64,000 nucleotides of DNA from Methylocystis echinoides (GTDB taxonomy: Bacteria; Pseudomonadota; Alphaproteobacteria; Rhizobiales; Beijerinckiaceae), in contig NZ_BSEC01000001.1 in the NCBI RefSeq assembly GCF_027923385.1, positions 186,001-250,000 of the forward strand, written 5' to 3'. The position numbers were made by a program, and so were the translations under genes. This document shows, piece by piece, positions 8,391 through 17,106 of the stretch (position 1 is the stretch's first letter; every line of letters starts with the position of its first letter). The notes beneath the pieces are model-generated. The model searched no databases. It saw only the letters and a list, made by a program, of their open reading frames with translations, and was not told where the DNA came from.

Positions 8391-9371
8391 ATGGGCGCCG
8401 GTTTCGACAGGCTCGATTCGGCGTTTGTGGAAAAACGTTCCGCGCTCGTCCTCGCCGCCTTCTGCCTGTCTGCGTCGCCCGCCGGGGCGGCCTGCCATGC
8501 GAGCATGACCAACATCAATTTCGGGACCGTGACGGACCGCAATCTGCTCGGCGCCACGGCGACGGGGACCATTACCGAAGGCTGCGGCCCGGGCTATGCG
8601 ACGAGGGGCACGCTCGGCGTCTGCAACAAGATCGGATCCGGGCAATCCGTTGGCGGGACCCGCGCAATGTACGGCGCCGGCGGCAGCATCGGTTACCAGC
8701 TCTATTACGACGCGGCGATGACGCAACCCATCTCCACCAACAGCTGGTCGGTCGTGGTCACGGGGCCCTATTCGACCGCGAGCGGAAGCGCCGACATCGT
8801 CACGACGGTCTATGCGAAGATCACCTCCGTCAACAGTGCCGGCGCGGGCGCCTTCCGGGAGAACTATTCGATTTATTCAAACGCAACGCTGGACGCCAAT
8901 TACCCCAGCGGATTGTCCCCCTGTGCGCCGACGCTTCCGATCAACGGGGCCAATGTGAACCTGAGTTTCAGCGTCTCGGTGAACGTCGTGGCCGCCTGTA
9001 CCGTCAGCGCGTCGCCACTGGTTTTCCCGACGAGCGGCTCTCTCTCCCGGCAGACGTCATCGACGGCCACGATCAGCACCACCTGCACGGCCGGGATACC
9101 CTACACGATCGGCCTGGGGCCCGGACAGAACGGGCGCAAGATGGTTTCCGGCGGTTCCGCAATCTACTACGATCTTTATCGCGACGCCGCCCATTCGCAG
9201 AGCTGGGGCGATCGCAACAGCCTTATTCCGTTTTGGGGTCAACCGACGATGGCTTCCCTCACCGGCACCGGGTCAATCCAGACGTCGACGGTCTATGGGC
9301 TCGTCCCGGGACAATTGACCCCTCCGCCGGGACTGTATCGCGACCTCGTGGTCGTCACGGTGACCTATTGA
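8391..9371 (+). CDS. Secreted protein with two spore-coat-U (SCPU) domains
   Basis: From the ATG at 8391 the protein has 326 residues; a GTG at 8343 would add 16 and make an unusually long leader. A signal peptide ends near ASPAGA. The mature protein shows two similar halves, each starting with a Cys-containing strand (ACHASMTNINFG; ACTVSASPLVF), then a second Cys, then a Gly-rich block with Y-x-L-Y-x-D (YQLYYDAAMTQ; YYDLYRDAAHS) and a C-terminal beta strand (VYAKI; VVTVTY). This is the SCPU pattern of CsuA/B-type pilus subunits, here duplicated in one chain. No chaperone or usher gene lies beside it, so the assembly partner must be elsewhere or the protein acts alone. Confidence 0.8.
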   Translation: MGAGFDRLDSAFVEKRSALVLAAFCLSASPAGAACHASMTNINFGTVTDRNLLGATATGTITEGCGPGYATRGTLGVCNKIGSGQSVGGTRAMYGAGGSIGYQLYYDAAMTQPISTNSWSVVVTGPYSTASGSADIVTTVYAKITSVNSAGAGAFRENYSIYSNATLDANYPSGLSPCAPTLPINGANVNLSFSVSVNVVAACTVSASPLVFPTSGSLSRQTSSTATISTTCTAGIPYTIGLGPGQNGRKMVSGGSAIYYDLYRDAAHSQSWGDRNSLIPFWGQPTMASLTGTGSIQTSTVYGLVPGQLTPPPGLYRDLVVVTVTY

Positions 9372-9485
9372 AACAGGATGGCCGCTGGACAGGCGCGGCC
9401 GCCGATCGCCCGTCAGAGCTTGACATGCGGCGCCGCTCGGTGCGACTCGCGGCGCATCGTCAACAGTTAAAAAGGGCGGCCGCGC

Positions 9486-10430
9486 ATGTCGAAGGCGTTC
9501 ATTTTCCCCGGTCAGGGCTCGCAGGCGGTGGGCATGGGCAAGGCGCTGGCCGAAAACTTCGCCCCGGCGCGCGCGGTTTTCGATGAGGTTGATTCGGCGC
9601 TGTCGCAAAAGCTTTCGACCCTCATGTTCGAGGGGCCGGAAGCCGAACTCACCCTGACCGCCAACGCCCAGCCGGCGCTGATGGCCGTCTCGCTCGCCGC
9701 GATTCGCGTGCTTCAGGCGGAATGCGGCCTCGACCTCGCCCGCGACGCGCGCTTCGTGGCCGGCCATTCGCTCGGCGAATATTCCGCGCTCGCCGCAGCC
9801 GGCGCACTCTCTGTCTCCGACACGGCCAAACTGCTGCGCATTCGCGGCGACGCGATGCAGAAGGCCGTCCCCGTCGGCGAAGGCGCCATGGCGGCGCTGC
9901 TCGGCGCCGAACTGGATCAGGCGCGCGAGATTTCGGCGCAGGCGGCCGCGGATCAGTCCGCCGTCTGTCAGGTCGCCAATGACAATGGCGGCGGGCAGGT
10001 CGTCATCTCCGGCGCGAAGGTCGCCGTCGAGCGGGCGATGGACATCGCCAAGGAAAAGGGAATCAAGCGCGCCGTACTGCTGCCCGTGTCCGCCCCCTTC
10101 CATTGCGCGCTGATGCAGCCGGCCGCCGACGCCATGGCGCAGGCCCTCGCCGGCGCCGCCATCTCGACGCCTTGCGTCCCGGTCGTCGCCAATGTGACCG
10201 CCGCGCCGGTCAGCGATCCCGAAATGATCCGCAAACTGCTCGTCGAGCAGGTGACTGGCGCCGTGCGCTGGCGCGAATGCGTCGCTTACATCGCCGATCA
10301 GGGCGTGACCAAATTCGTGGAGTGCGGCTCGGGCAAGGTGCTCGCCGGCCTGCTCAAGCGCATCGCGCCGGGCGCCACCGCCGTTTCGGTCGGCGGGCCG
10401 GGGGATCTGGACGCCTATCGGGCGTTCTGA
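9486..10430 (+). CDS. fabD: Malonyl-CoA-ACP transacylase
   Basis: This 314-residue enzyme loads malonyl groups onto acyl carrier protein for fatty-acid synthesis. The N-terminal FPGQGSQ and the nucleophile motif [10 protein letters not shown] (Ser95) are typical; the catalytic His lies in the [11 protein letters not shown] segment, and VANVTA plus the C-terminal [15 protein letters not shown] match the family. It leads the fatty-acid cluster, but a strong hairpin follows it and the outer-membrane gene on the opposite strand separates it from fabG, so it is probably transcribed separately from fabG. Confidence 0.97.
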   Translation: MSKAFIFPGQGSQAVGMGKALAENFAPARAVFDEVDSALSQKLSTLMFEGPEAELTLTANAQPALMAVSLAAIRVLQAECGLDLARDARFVAGHSLGEYSALAAAGALSVSDTAKLLRIRGDAMQKAVPVGEGAMAALLGAELDQAREISAQAAADQSAVCQVANDNGGGQVVISGAKVAVERAMDIAKEKGIKRAVLLPVSAPFHCALMQPAADAMAQALAGAAISTPCVPVVANVTAAPVSDPEMIRKLLVEQVTGAVRWRECVAYIADQGVTKFVECGSGKVLAGLLKRIAPGATAVSVGGPGDLDAYRAF

Positions 10431-10490
10431 ATCCTGGAAGCCTGCGCGCGTCTCGACGCAGCAGACCGCTCCGGCGGCTTATCCCAAAGC

Positions 10491-10524
10491 AAAGCCCGGC
10501 CATCACGGCCGGGCTTCGTTTCTC
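10491..10524. terminator. Bidirectional terminator between fabD and the outer-membrane gene
   Basis: Perfect 10-bp stem AAGCCCGGCC (10492-10501) and GGCCGGGCTT (10507-10516) with loop ATCAC, followed by CGTTTCTC. It lies between the convergent stops of fabD and the outer-membrane protein gene and can serve both. Confidence 0.85.
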
Positions 10525-10539
10525 GGGCGGGAACGCCCG

Positions 10540-11370
10540 TCAGTAGCGCGCCGCCACCGGGGCGGCGATCGGCGCGGGGCCGTTGAACAGGTTGAAGTGA
10601 TAATTCAGGCCCGCGCGCACCGTATGGAAGCGGGTGCGGTTGTTGACGTTGTTGAGCGAGAAGCCCGGATTCCACCAGAAGTTCTGCTGACTGCCGCTGA
10701 TCTCCGTATAGAGATATTCGGCCTTGGCCGACCAGTTCGGCAGGAACAGCCATTCGACGCCGGCGCCGGCGGTCCAGCCCGTCTGCACGACGCTGTAATT
10801 CGACCAGGTGAAATTCCGCTGCACGTCGCCATAGGCGAAGCCGCCCGTGCCGTAGATCATGAGGCTCGACATCGACGGGAAAGTGACGCCGAGACGGCCG
10901 CGGACCGTGCCGAACCAGTTCAGACGCGCCGTGTCGACGCCGCCGCCCCAGCCGTTCCAGCCATTATTGCCGCCGCCGGAGCCGATCGTCGTGCCCTGGA
11001 AATCGGTCTCGACGCCGGCGACGAGCCACGGCGAGAACTGGAAGTTGTAGCCGATCTGGCCGCCGCCCACGACGCCGCCAGAGCCGCCGCCGGAGCCGCC
11101 GCCATTGCCGTTCCAGCCCCCGCCCCAGCCCCAATTCGGGCCGACGCCGGGACCGCCCCACGCCCAGGCCGGATTCCAGACATTGGAGGACGCCGCGTCC
11201 TGCCAGCCGCCGCCGAGGTTGATACCCGCGTAAGGGCCGTTCCAGGTCAGAACCGGCGGCGGGGGAAGGTAAGCCGGCGGCGGCGCGCCGCGGGACGGAA
11301 GATCCGCGGCCTCCGCCGCGCCCGTCGCAAGCACGGCCGCCAGAGCAAGAGCGGAGATAGCTGTTTTCAT
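10540..11370 (-). CDS. Outer-membrane beta-barrel protein, Omp25/31-like
   Basis: The 276-residue product has a signal peptide ending AAEAADLPSR, the typical start of rhizobial Omp25/Omp31/RopB-type proteins, then a Pro-rich segment and WNGPYAGINLGGGWQ, the first strand of an eight-stranded barrel. The middle is Gly/Trp/Asn-rich (loops rich in WNGNGGGSGGG), and the end alternates polar and aromatic residues, finishing AAPVAARY. A C-terminal aromatic residue suits insertion by the BAM complex. It is probably an abundant structural porin-like protein rather than a selective channel. It is convergent with fabD, and the only start with a proper leader is at 11370. Confidence 0.9.
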   Translation of the reverse strand: MKTAISALALAAVLATGAAEAADLPSRGAPPPAYLPPPPVLTWNGPYAGINLGGGWQDAASSNVWNPAWAWGGPGVGPNWGWGGGWNGNGGGSGGGSGGVVGGGQIGYNFQFSPWLVAGVETDFQGTTIGSGGGNNGWNGWGGGVDTARLNWFGTVRGRLGVTFPSMSSLMIYGTGGFAYGDVQRNFTWSNYSVVQTGWTAGAGVEWLFLPNWSAKAEYLYTEISGSQQNFWWNPGFSLNNVNNRTRFHTVRAGLNYHFNLFNGPAPIAAPVAARY

Positions 11371-11714
11371 GCTGTGAAACCTTTATTCTGAGATCAGCCC
11401 CTGCGCCCGCCAGCGCGCGACTTTGGTCGTCAAGCGCGAGTCGAAGCAAACGCGGCCGTGGGGAAATGAATCGCCAGAACGCCGAAACCAGACCCGTGTT
11501 GCATTTCTGCAACTCGATTTCATATGCAATTTCATTTACTTGGGCGAAAATAAGGAGAGCCGCCCATTTTGGTCGGGCCTTTCGGGGTTCTTGCGGTCGA
11601 TCGGCCGGCTGTCGGCTTGCCCAAATTGGGCCTCGCAATTTTCCAATTTCCCGTTATGGGGGAAGCCGCCACAACAAGACGGCCGCGCACGCCGCGACGA
11701 GGGGAGAGAGTTTG
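11371..11714. other. Intergenic region between divergent omp and fabG
   Basis: These 344 bases carry no credible gene and must hold both divergent promoters. The region is AT-richer than average. A 13-base palindrome GCCCAAATTGGGC occupies 11619-11631, about 85 bases before the fabG start, and may be an operator. A ribosome site GGGGAGAGAG stands just before the fabG ATG. I see no clear sigma-70 hexamers that I would call with confidence. Confidence 0.5.
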
Positions 11715-12452
11715 ATGTTCGATCTTAACGGCAAGACCGCGCTCGTGACCGGCGCGAGCGGGGGCATCGGCAAGGACATCGCCCGCGCGCTGATCGGGGC
11801 CGGCGCCACGGTGGCGCTCTCGGGCACCCGCCGCGAGGCGCTGGAGGCGCTCGCCGCCGAGATCGGCGGAACGACCCATATCCTCCCCTGCAACCTCGCC
11901 GACCGCGCCGAGACGGAAAAGCTCATTCCCGCCGCCGAGGCGGCGATGGGCGGGATCGACATCCTCGTCAACAACGCCGGCGTCACCCGCGACATGCTGT
12001 TCATGCGGCTCAAGGACGAGGACTGGGACGCGGTCCTCGAAATCAACCTGACCTCCGCCTTCCGCCTGTCCCGCGCCGTTCTGCGCGGCATGATGAAGAA
12101 GCGCTTCGGGCGCATCATCGGCATCACCTCCGTCGTCGGCGTGACCGGCAATCCGGGCCAGGGCAATTACGCCGCCGCCAAGGCCGGCATGATCGGCATG
12201 TCGAAATCGCTCGCGGCGGAGGTCGCCTCGCGCGGCGTGACGGTGAACTGCATCGCGCCAGGCTTCATCGAGAGCCCCATGACCGACGCGTTGAACGAGG
12301 CGCAGAAGGCGGCGATCCTCACCCGCGTGCCGGCCGGGCGGCTGGGGACCGGAACCGACATCGGCGCCGCCGTGGTCTATCTTTCGAGCGTCGAGGCCGG
12401 CTATGTCACCGGCCAGACGCTGCATGTGAACGGCGGCATGGCGATGATCTGA
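11715..12452 (+). CDS. fabG: 3-oxoacyl-ACP reductase
   Basis: With the ATG at 11715 the protein has 245 residues, the normal FabG length; an open frame reaches back to 11466 but lacks family similarity. It reduces 3-oxoacyl-ACP with NADPH in each round of fatty-acid elongation. Visible are the dinucleotide-binding TGASGGIG at the N-terminus, NNAG, the catalytic Ser in GITSVVG, Y-A-A-A-K with Tyr and Lys of the short-chain dehydrogenase site, and the C-terminal GQTLHVNGGMAM, typical of FabG rather than other SDRs. It is followed by acpP and fabF on the same strand. Confidence 0.96.
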   Translation: MFDLNGKTALVTGASGGIGKDIARALIGAGATVALSGTRREALEALAAEIGGTTHILPCNLADRAETEKLIPAAEAAMGGIDILVNNAGVTRDMLFMRLKDEDWDAVLEINLTSAFRLSRAVLRGMMKKRFGRIIGITSVVGVTGNPGQGNYAAAKAGMIGMSKSLAAEVASRGVTVNCIAPGFIESPMTDALNEAQKAAILTRVPAGRLGTGTDIGAAVVYLSSVEAGYVTGQTLHVNGGMAMI

Positions 12453-12767
12453 GGCGGCGCGCCGCTTTTCGCCCCGGGCGGGCTGCGGCTTTTTGCCCGC
12501 GCGCCGGGGCGCGGAAACGGCGTTTTTTCGCGCCGCCGCACGACCGCCGCCCTCTCGCCATCCCGAATGAAGTATGTTACCAGAGCGACGCCGCGAGAGG
12601 GGCGGCGCCGTCCGGTTTCCGAGGTAAAAAGGCCTGAGCGCGCATGTGCCGCGCCGCCTTCGGACAGGACCGGCGCGTGGAAAAATCTTTGTGAGAACAC
12701 GGCGACCGGGCGAAGGCCGGCGACGCCGAAAACGGTGCGTGCACCATAGCAACTAGGGACGAAATCA
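12453..12767. other. Intergenic region between fabG and acpP
   Basis: 315 bases without a credible gene. Just after the fabG stop lies a short GC palindrome GCGGCGCGCCGC followed by TTTT (12454-12469), a weak terminator candidate. The rest presumably holds a separate acpP promoter, as this gene is usually expressed very strongly; no convincing -35/-10 pair was identified by eye. Confidence 0.4.
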
Positions 12768-13007
12768 ATGAGCGATGTCGCCGAGCGCGTGAAGAAGATC
12801 GTTGTGGAACACCTCGGCGTCGAGCCTGAGAAGGTCGTCGACAAGGCCAATTTCATCGACGATCTGGGCGCCGACTCGCTCGACACGGTCGAGCTGGTCA
12901 TGGCCTTCGAGGAAGAATTCGGCGTCGAGATTCCCGACGACGCGGCCGAGACCATCGTGACGGTCGGCGACGCGGTGAAGTTCCTGGAAAAGGCCAAGGC
13001 CGCCTGA
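12768..13007 (+). CDS. acpP: Acyl carrier protein
   Basis: A 79-residue acidic four-helix protein. The phosphopantetheine attachment site is Ser37 in [12 protein letters not shown], the universal DSL motif, and [11 protein letters not shown] follows as in housekeeping ACPs. It carries growing acyl chains for FabD, FabG and FabF encoded around it. A hairpin follows within 25 bases, so much of its transcript probably ends before fabF. Confidence 0.97.
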   Translation: MSDVAERVKKIVVEHLGVEPEKVVDKANFIDDLGADSLDTVELVMAFEEEFGVEIPDDAAETIVTVGDAVKFLEKAKAA

Positions 13008-13027
13008 TTTCCTGAACCCACATCACT

Positions 13028-13063
13028 GAAAAGCGCGCCGGCGGAGACGCCGCGCGCTTTTTG
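13028..13063 (+). terminator. Terminator after acpP
   Basis: AAAAGCGCGC, a GC-rich apical stem around GAGA, then GCGCGCTTTTTG. A stem plus T-run directly downstream of acpP; partial read-through would feed fabF. Confidence 0.75.
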
Positions 13064-13126
13064 CATAGAAGCCGCCCGCAAGCGTGGCGGCGTCGAAAAC
13101 ACCAACTCAAGACAAGAGAGCAAGCC

Positions 13127-14389
13127 ATGCGCAGGGTGGTCGTCACCGGGCTTGGCGTCGTGTCGCCTCTGGGCTGCGGCGTCGAAACGAATTGGCGGCG
13201 GTTGATTGCCGGCGAACACGGATTCCGCCGCATCGACATGTTCGAGGTCGACGACCTCGCCTGCCAGATCGCGGCGATCATTCCGCGCGGCGACGGCTCC
13301 AACGGCACCTTCAACGCCGACCAGTGGTTCGACCCCAAGGAACAGCGCAAGGTCGACGACTTCATCATTTACGGCACGGCCGCCGCGACCCAGGCGCTCG
13401 CCGACGCCGGCTGGAAGGCCGACACGGAAGAGAAGGCCGAAACGACCGGCGTGCTGATCGGCTCCGGCATCGGCGGCCTCGGCGGCATCTACGAGACCTC
13501 GCTGACGCTGAAGGAAAAGGGCCCGCGCCGCGTGTCGCCCTTCTTCGTGTCGGGGCGCATCATCAATCTCGTCGCCGGCTATGTCTCGATCATGCACAAT
13601 CTGAAAGGTCCGAACCACGCGGTGGTGACGGCCTGCGCGACAGGCACCCACGCCATCGGCGACGCCGCGCGCATCATCGCCATGGGCGACGCCGACGTCA
13701 TGGTCGCGGGCGGCGCTGAATCGCCGGTCAACCGCATCGGCGTCGCGGGCTTCGCCGCCTGCCGCGCCCTCTCCACGGGCTTCAACGACCGCCCGGCGGA
13801 GGCCTCCCGCCCTTATGACAAGGACCGCGACGGCTTCGTGCTCGGCGAGGGCGCCGGCTGCGTCGTCCTCGAAGACTATGAGCACGCCAAGGCGCGCGGC
13901 GCGAAGATCTATTGCGAGCTGATCGGCTACGGCATGTCGGGCGACGCCCATCACATCACCGCCCCCTCGCCCGAGGGCGACGGCGCCTATCGCTGCATGA
14001 AGATGGCGCTGAAGCGGTCACAGCTCCCGGTGTCCGAAATCGATTACGTGAACGCACACGGCACCTCGACGCCGCTCGGCGACGAGATCGAGCTGAAGGC
14101 GGTCGAGCGCCTCATCGGCAATGTCGAGCCGCGTCTCTCCATGTCCTCGACCAAGTCGGCGGTCGGCCATCTGCTCGGCGGCGCCGGCGCGGTGGAGGCG
14201 GTCTTCACCATCCTCGCCATGACCAACAATGCGGCCCCGCCGACGCGCAATCTCGACAATCCTTCCGTCGAGACGGCGATCGACCTCGTGCCGAAAACGG
14301 CGCGCGCGCGGGAAATCACAGTGGCGCTGTCGAACAGCTTCGGCTTCGGCGGCACCAACGCCTCGCTGCTGTTCCGCAAACTCGCCTGA
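13127..14389 (+). CDS. fabF: Beta-ketoacyl-ACP synthase II
   Basis: From the ATG at 13127 (MRRVVVTGLGVVSPLG) the protein has 420 residues. It condenses malonyl-ACP with an acyl-ACP in the cytoplasm. The nucleophile is Cys170 in TACATGTHAIGDA; the two His residues of the Cys-His-His triad are in NAHGTSTPLGD and KSAVGHLLGGAGAVEA; the Gly-rich GFGGTNASLLF ends the protein. These place it in the KAS II family. An upstream frame to 13061 falls in the acpP terminator and is not used. A 9-bp stem GTCCGGGCG/CGCCCGGAC at 14418-14444 follows without a T-run. Confidence 0.97.
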   Translation: MRRVVVTGLGVVSPLGCGVETNWRRLIAGEHGFRRIDMFEVDDLACQIAAIIPRGDGSNGTFNADQWFDPKEQRKVDDFIIYGTAAATQALADAGWKADTEEKAETTGVLIGSGIGGLGGIYETSLTLKEKGPRRVSPFFVSGRIINLVAGYVSIMHNLKGPNHAVVTACATGTHAIGDAARIIAMGDADVMVAGGAESPVNRIGVAGFAACRALSTGFNDRPAEASRPYDKDRDGFVLGEGAGCVVLEDYEHAKARGAKIYCELIGYGMSGDAHHITAPSPEGDGAYRCMKMALKRSQLPVSEIDYVNAHGTSTPLGDEIELKAVERLIGNVEPRLSMSSTKSAVGHLLGGAGAVEAVFTILAMTNNAAPPTRNLDNPSVETAIDLVPKTARAREITVALSNSFGFGGTNASLLFRKLA

Positions 14390-14556
14390 GCGCGTCGACG
14401 CAACCGCGCCGCTCCCCGTCCGGGCGACACGCCGCCGCCCGGACAAGTTGGCGCGCCCTCCTGAATTCGCCATAATGACGCCTAGTCTGCGATGGGCGAC
14501 ATTGGCGCGGTCGCCCATGAGGGGCCGAAGCAAAATGGTTTGGCGTGGTGACCACA

Positions 14557-17079
14557 ATGAGTGACGAGACGGGCGACAAGCCGACGACCCCGACCCCGGA
14601 CGACGCGACGAAACCCGCGGCTTCCGAGCCGACGGCGGCGACGCAAGGCGACGCGGCGCCGGCCAGCGACACGAAGCCCGCGCCTGCCCCTGCCCCCGCC
14701 CCCGCGCCGGAAAAGGCGTCGGAGCCGCCAAAGGCCGACGCGCCTAGGGCGGATGCGCCCAAGGCCGATGCGCCAAAGACGGAGCCGCAGGCCGGCGACG
14801 CCGCCAGGCCGGCGGAAAAATCCGAGACCGCGAAGCCGGAAGAGAAAACCGAAGCGGCGAAACCGCAGGGCGTCGCCGAGGCGACAAAGCCGCAGGAGAC
14901 GGCGCCCCTCCAGACCGAGGCCCCCAAGGCCGAGGCTCCGAAGACCGAGACCCCGAAGACCGAGACCCCGAAGGCAGAGGCCCCGAAGGCCGAGGCGCCG
15001 AAGCCCGCGCCCGCCGAAACCCCCGCCGAACCGGCGAAGGCGTCCGCGCCCACCCCTGTCGCGCCGCCGCCCGTCGAAGCGCCAAAGCTGACTGAAGCAA
15101 TCAAGCCCGTCGAGGCGCCAAAGCCCGTCGAGGCGCCCAAGGCCGTCGAACCCCCGAAGCCCGCCGACGCGCCGCCCGCCGCGGCGAAGGCCGGCTCGTC
15201 GATTTTCAGCCGCCGCCCCCAGCTTCAGGGCCAGCAGCAGAACCAGCCCGAGGCGCCGCCGGCGCCGCCGCCAAAGCGCAAGAAAAAGCGCAAGGAAGGC
15301 ACGCTCTCGGCGATGAGCGGATTCCTGAGCTTCCTGCTCGTCGCGCTGGTCGCGAGCGCCTTTGGCGTCGTCGCCGTGCTGCACAAGCTGAAGGAGCCGG
15401 GCCCGCTCGGCGCCGAGAAGGTCGTCTATCTGCCGCCGCGCAGCGACGTTCCCGAAATGCTCGCCCAGCTCAGGAGCGAGGGCGTCATCGACAGTCCCGG
15501 CCTGATGAATTTCGCGCTGCTCCTGCAGAACGCGCGCGGCAAGCTGAAACCAGGCGAATATCTCTTCAAGAAGAATGTCAGCCTGCGCGAGGTCATCGAC
15601 GAGATGGTGGCCGGCCGTCAGGTGATGCACAGCCTGACGGTTCCCGAAGGTCTGACCAGCGAGCAGATCGCCCAGCGCCTGCGCGATTCGGACCTTCTCG
15701 TCGGCGACATTCTGGAGACGCCGAAGGAAGGCGCGCTGCTGCCGGAGACCTATAAATTTCCGCGCGGTTTTCCGCGCAGCAAACTGATCTCCAAGATGCA
15801 GGACGACCAGCGCAAACTCGTCGAACAGGTCTGGGCGAAGCGCGCCAGGGATCTGCCGCTGCGCTCGCCCTTCGAGCTCGTGACCCTCGCCTCCATCGTC
15901 GAGAAGGAGACCGGCAAGGCCGAGGAGCGGCCGCGCGTCGCGGCGGTGTTCGTGAACCGTCTGCGCAAGGGCATGCGCCTGCAGTCGGACCCGACGATCA
16001 TCTACGGCCTCGTGGGCGGCAAGGCGACGCTCGGACGCGGCATCCTGCGCTCCGAAATCGAGAAGTGGACGCCCTACAACACCTACGCCATCGACGGGCT
16101 GCCGCCGGGACCGATCGCCAATCCCGGCCGGGCAGCGCTCGAGGCCGTCGCCAATCCGGCGCATACGAAGGATCTCTACTTCGTCGCCGACGGCACGGGC
16201 GGCCATGTCTTCGCCGAATCGCTGGACCAGCATTCGCGCAACGTCCAGAGCTGGCGCAGGATCGAGCAGGATCAGAAGGCGAAGCCGGCCGATCAGCCCG
16301 ACCAGGCCGCGCCCGCCGCCGTACCGCCGGCCGCGCCCAAGAGCGACAAGCGCACCGAGGCGCCGATCGGCCGTCTGGTGCGGCTCGACGCCCCGCACGA
16401 GGACTATCCGCCGCCGGCCCTCCGCGACATGACCGCCGATGACGGCGCCACGCACCGGCTCGGCGTCTATGGAGCCGCCGGCGCGGCCTTTGAGCTCGGC
16501 GGCCATGACGATCCGACGGCCGACGCCGCCGCGCATCTCGCCCGGCTGCGCGTCGTCCGCGCCTATTTCACCCAGGAGGCCGCCCAGCCGCGCGCCCCGG
16601 CCAGCGGCTTCGACCCGAGCCTTCTCACCGCCCGCGCCCCGGCGTCGGACCCGGAGAGCGAGGAAGGGGCGATCGGCCCGGACATGATGGCGCGGGAGAG
16701 CGCCGACGGCAAAGCCCTGCCCGACGGCGGGCAGGACATCGCCGCCTATCCGGTGTCGGCGGCGCGCCGCGCGGATCTCAAGGCGCGCGCGACGCGGCTT
16801 GGCCTCTCCACCGGCTCCGACGAATTGCCGGCCGACGCGCTGGGCGAAAGGGTCGCGCCCGAATCAGCTGCGCCGCCCACCGCGCAGGCCTCACAGGCGG
16901 CGCAGGCTTCACAGGCAGCGCAAGCCTCGCAGGCGGCGCTCGCCCTTGCGTCCCCCGCCCCGCGCATGCGCCCGCGCGCCTTCGACGCCTCCGAGGGCAC
17001 GGCGCTCGATCCGCTGCGCGACAAGAGCTGGGACCTGACCTCCGCCAAGACCGTTCCCTCGACGACCAGCGCCCGCTGA
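14557..17079 (+). CDS. mltG: Endolytic transglycosylase MltG with long N- and C-terminal extensions
   Basis: This protein has about 840 residues, whereas MltG (YceG) is usually 330-420. Residues 1 to about 245 are a low-complexity Ala/Pro/Lys/Glu stretch built from repeats such as PKAEAPKTETP, predicted to be cytoplasmic and disordered. A basic patch (KRKKKRKEG) and one membrane helix follow at about 255-280. Residues 285-570 form the MltG domain, with ASIVEKETGKAEERP containing the catalytic Glu, plus FVNRLRKGMRLQSDPT, TPYNTYAIDGLPPGPIANPG and YFVADGTGGHVF. The remaining 270 residues are another Ala/Pro-rich extension with AQASQA repeats, which would be periplasmic. The enzyme cuts nascent glycan strands and helps set their length. 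GTG codons at 14545 and 14548 are alternative starts. Confidence 0.93.
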   Translation: MSDETGDKPTTPTPDDATKPAASEPTAATQGDAAPASDTKPAPAPAPAPAPEKASEPPKADAPRADAPKADAPKTEPQAGDAARPAEKSETAKPEEKTEAAKPQGVAEATKPQETAPLQTEAPKAEAPKTETPKTETPKAEAPKAEAPKPAPAETPAEPAKASAPTPVAPPPVEAPKLTEAIKPVEAPKPVEAPKAVEPPKPADAPPAAAKAGSSIFSRRPQLQGQQQNQPEAPPAPPPKRKKKRKEGTLSAMSGFLSFLLVALVASAFGVVAVLHKLKEPGPLGAEKVVYLPPRSDVPEMLAQLRSEGVIDSPGLMNFALLLQNARGKLKPGEYLFKKNVSLREVIDEMVAGRQVMHSLTVPEGLTSEQIAQRLRDSDLLVGDILETPKEGALLPETYKFPRGFPRSKLISKMQDDQRKLVEQVWAKRARDLPLRSPFELVTLASIVEKETGKAEERPRVAAVFVNRLRKGMRLQSDPTIIYGLVGGKATLGRGILRSEIEKWTPYNTYAIDGLPPGPIANPGRAALEAVANPAHTKDLYFVADGTGGHVFAESLDQHSRNVQSWRRIEQDQKAKPADQPDQAAPAAVPPAAPKSDKRTEAPIGRLVRLDAPHEDYPPPALRDMTADDGATHRLGVYGAAGAAFELGGHDDPTADAAAHLARLRVVRAYFTQEAAQPRAPASGFDPSLLTARAPASDPESEEGAIGPDMMARESADGKALPDGGQDIAAYPVSAARRADLKARATRLGLSTGSDELPADALGERVAPESAAPPTAQASQAAQASQAAQASQAALALASPAPRMRPRAFDASEGTALDPLRDKSWDLTSAKTVPSTTSAR

Positions 17080-17106
17080 CCTCAAACCCCTGAACGGAGC
17101 GCGTCG

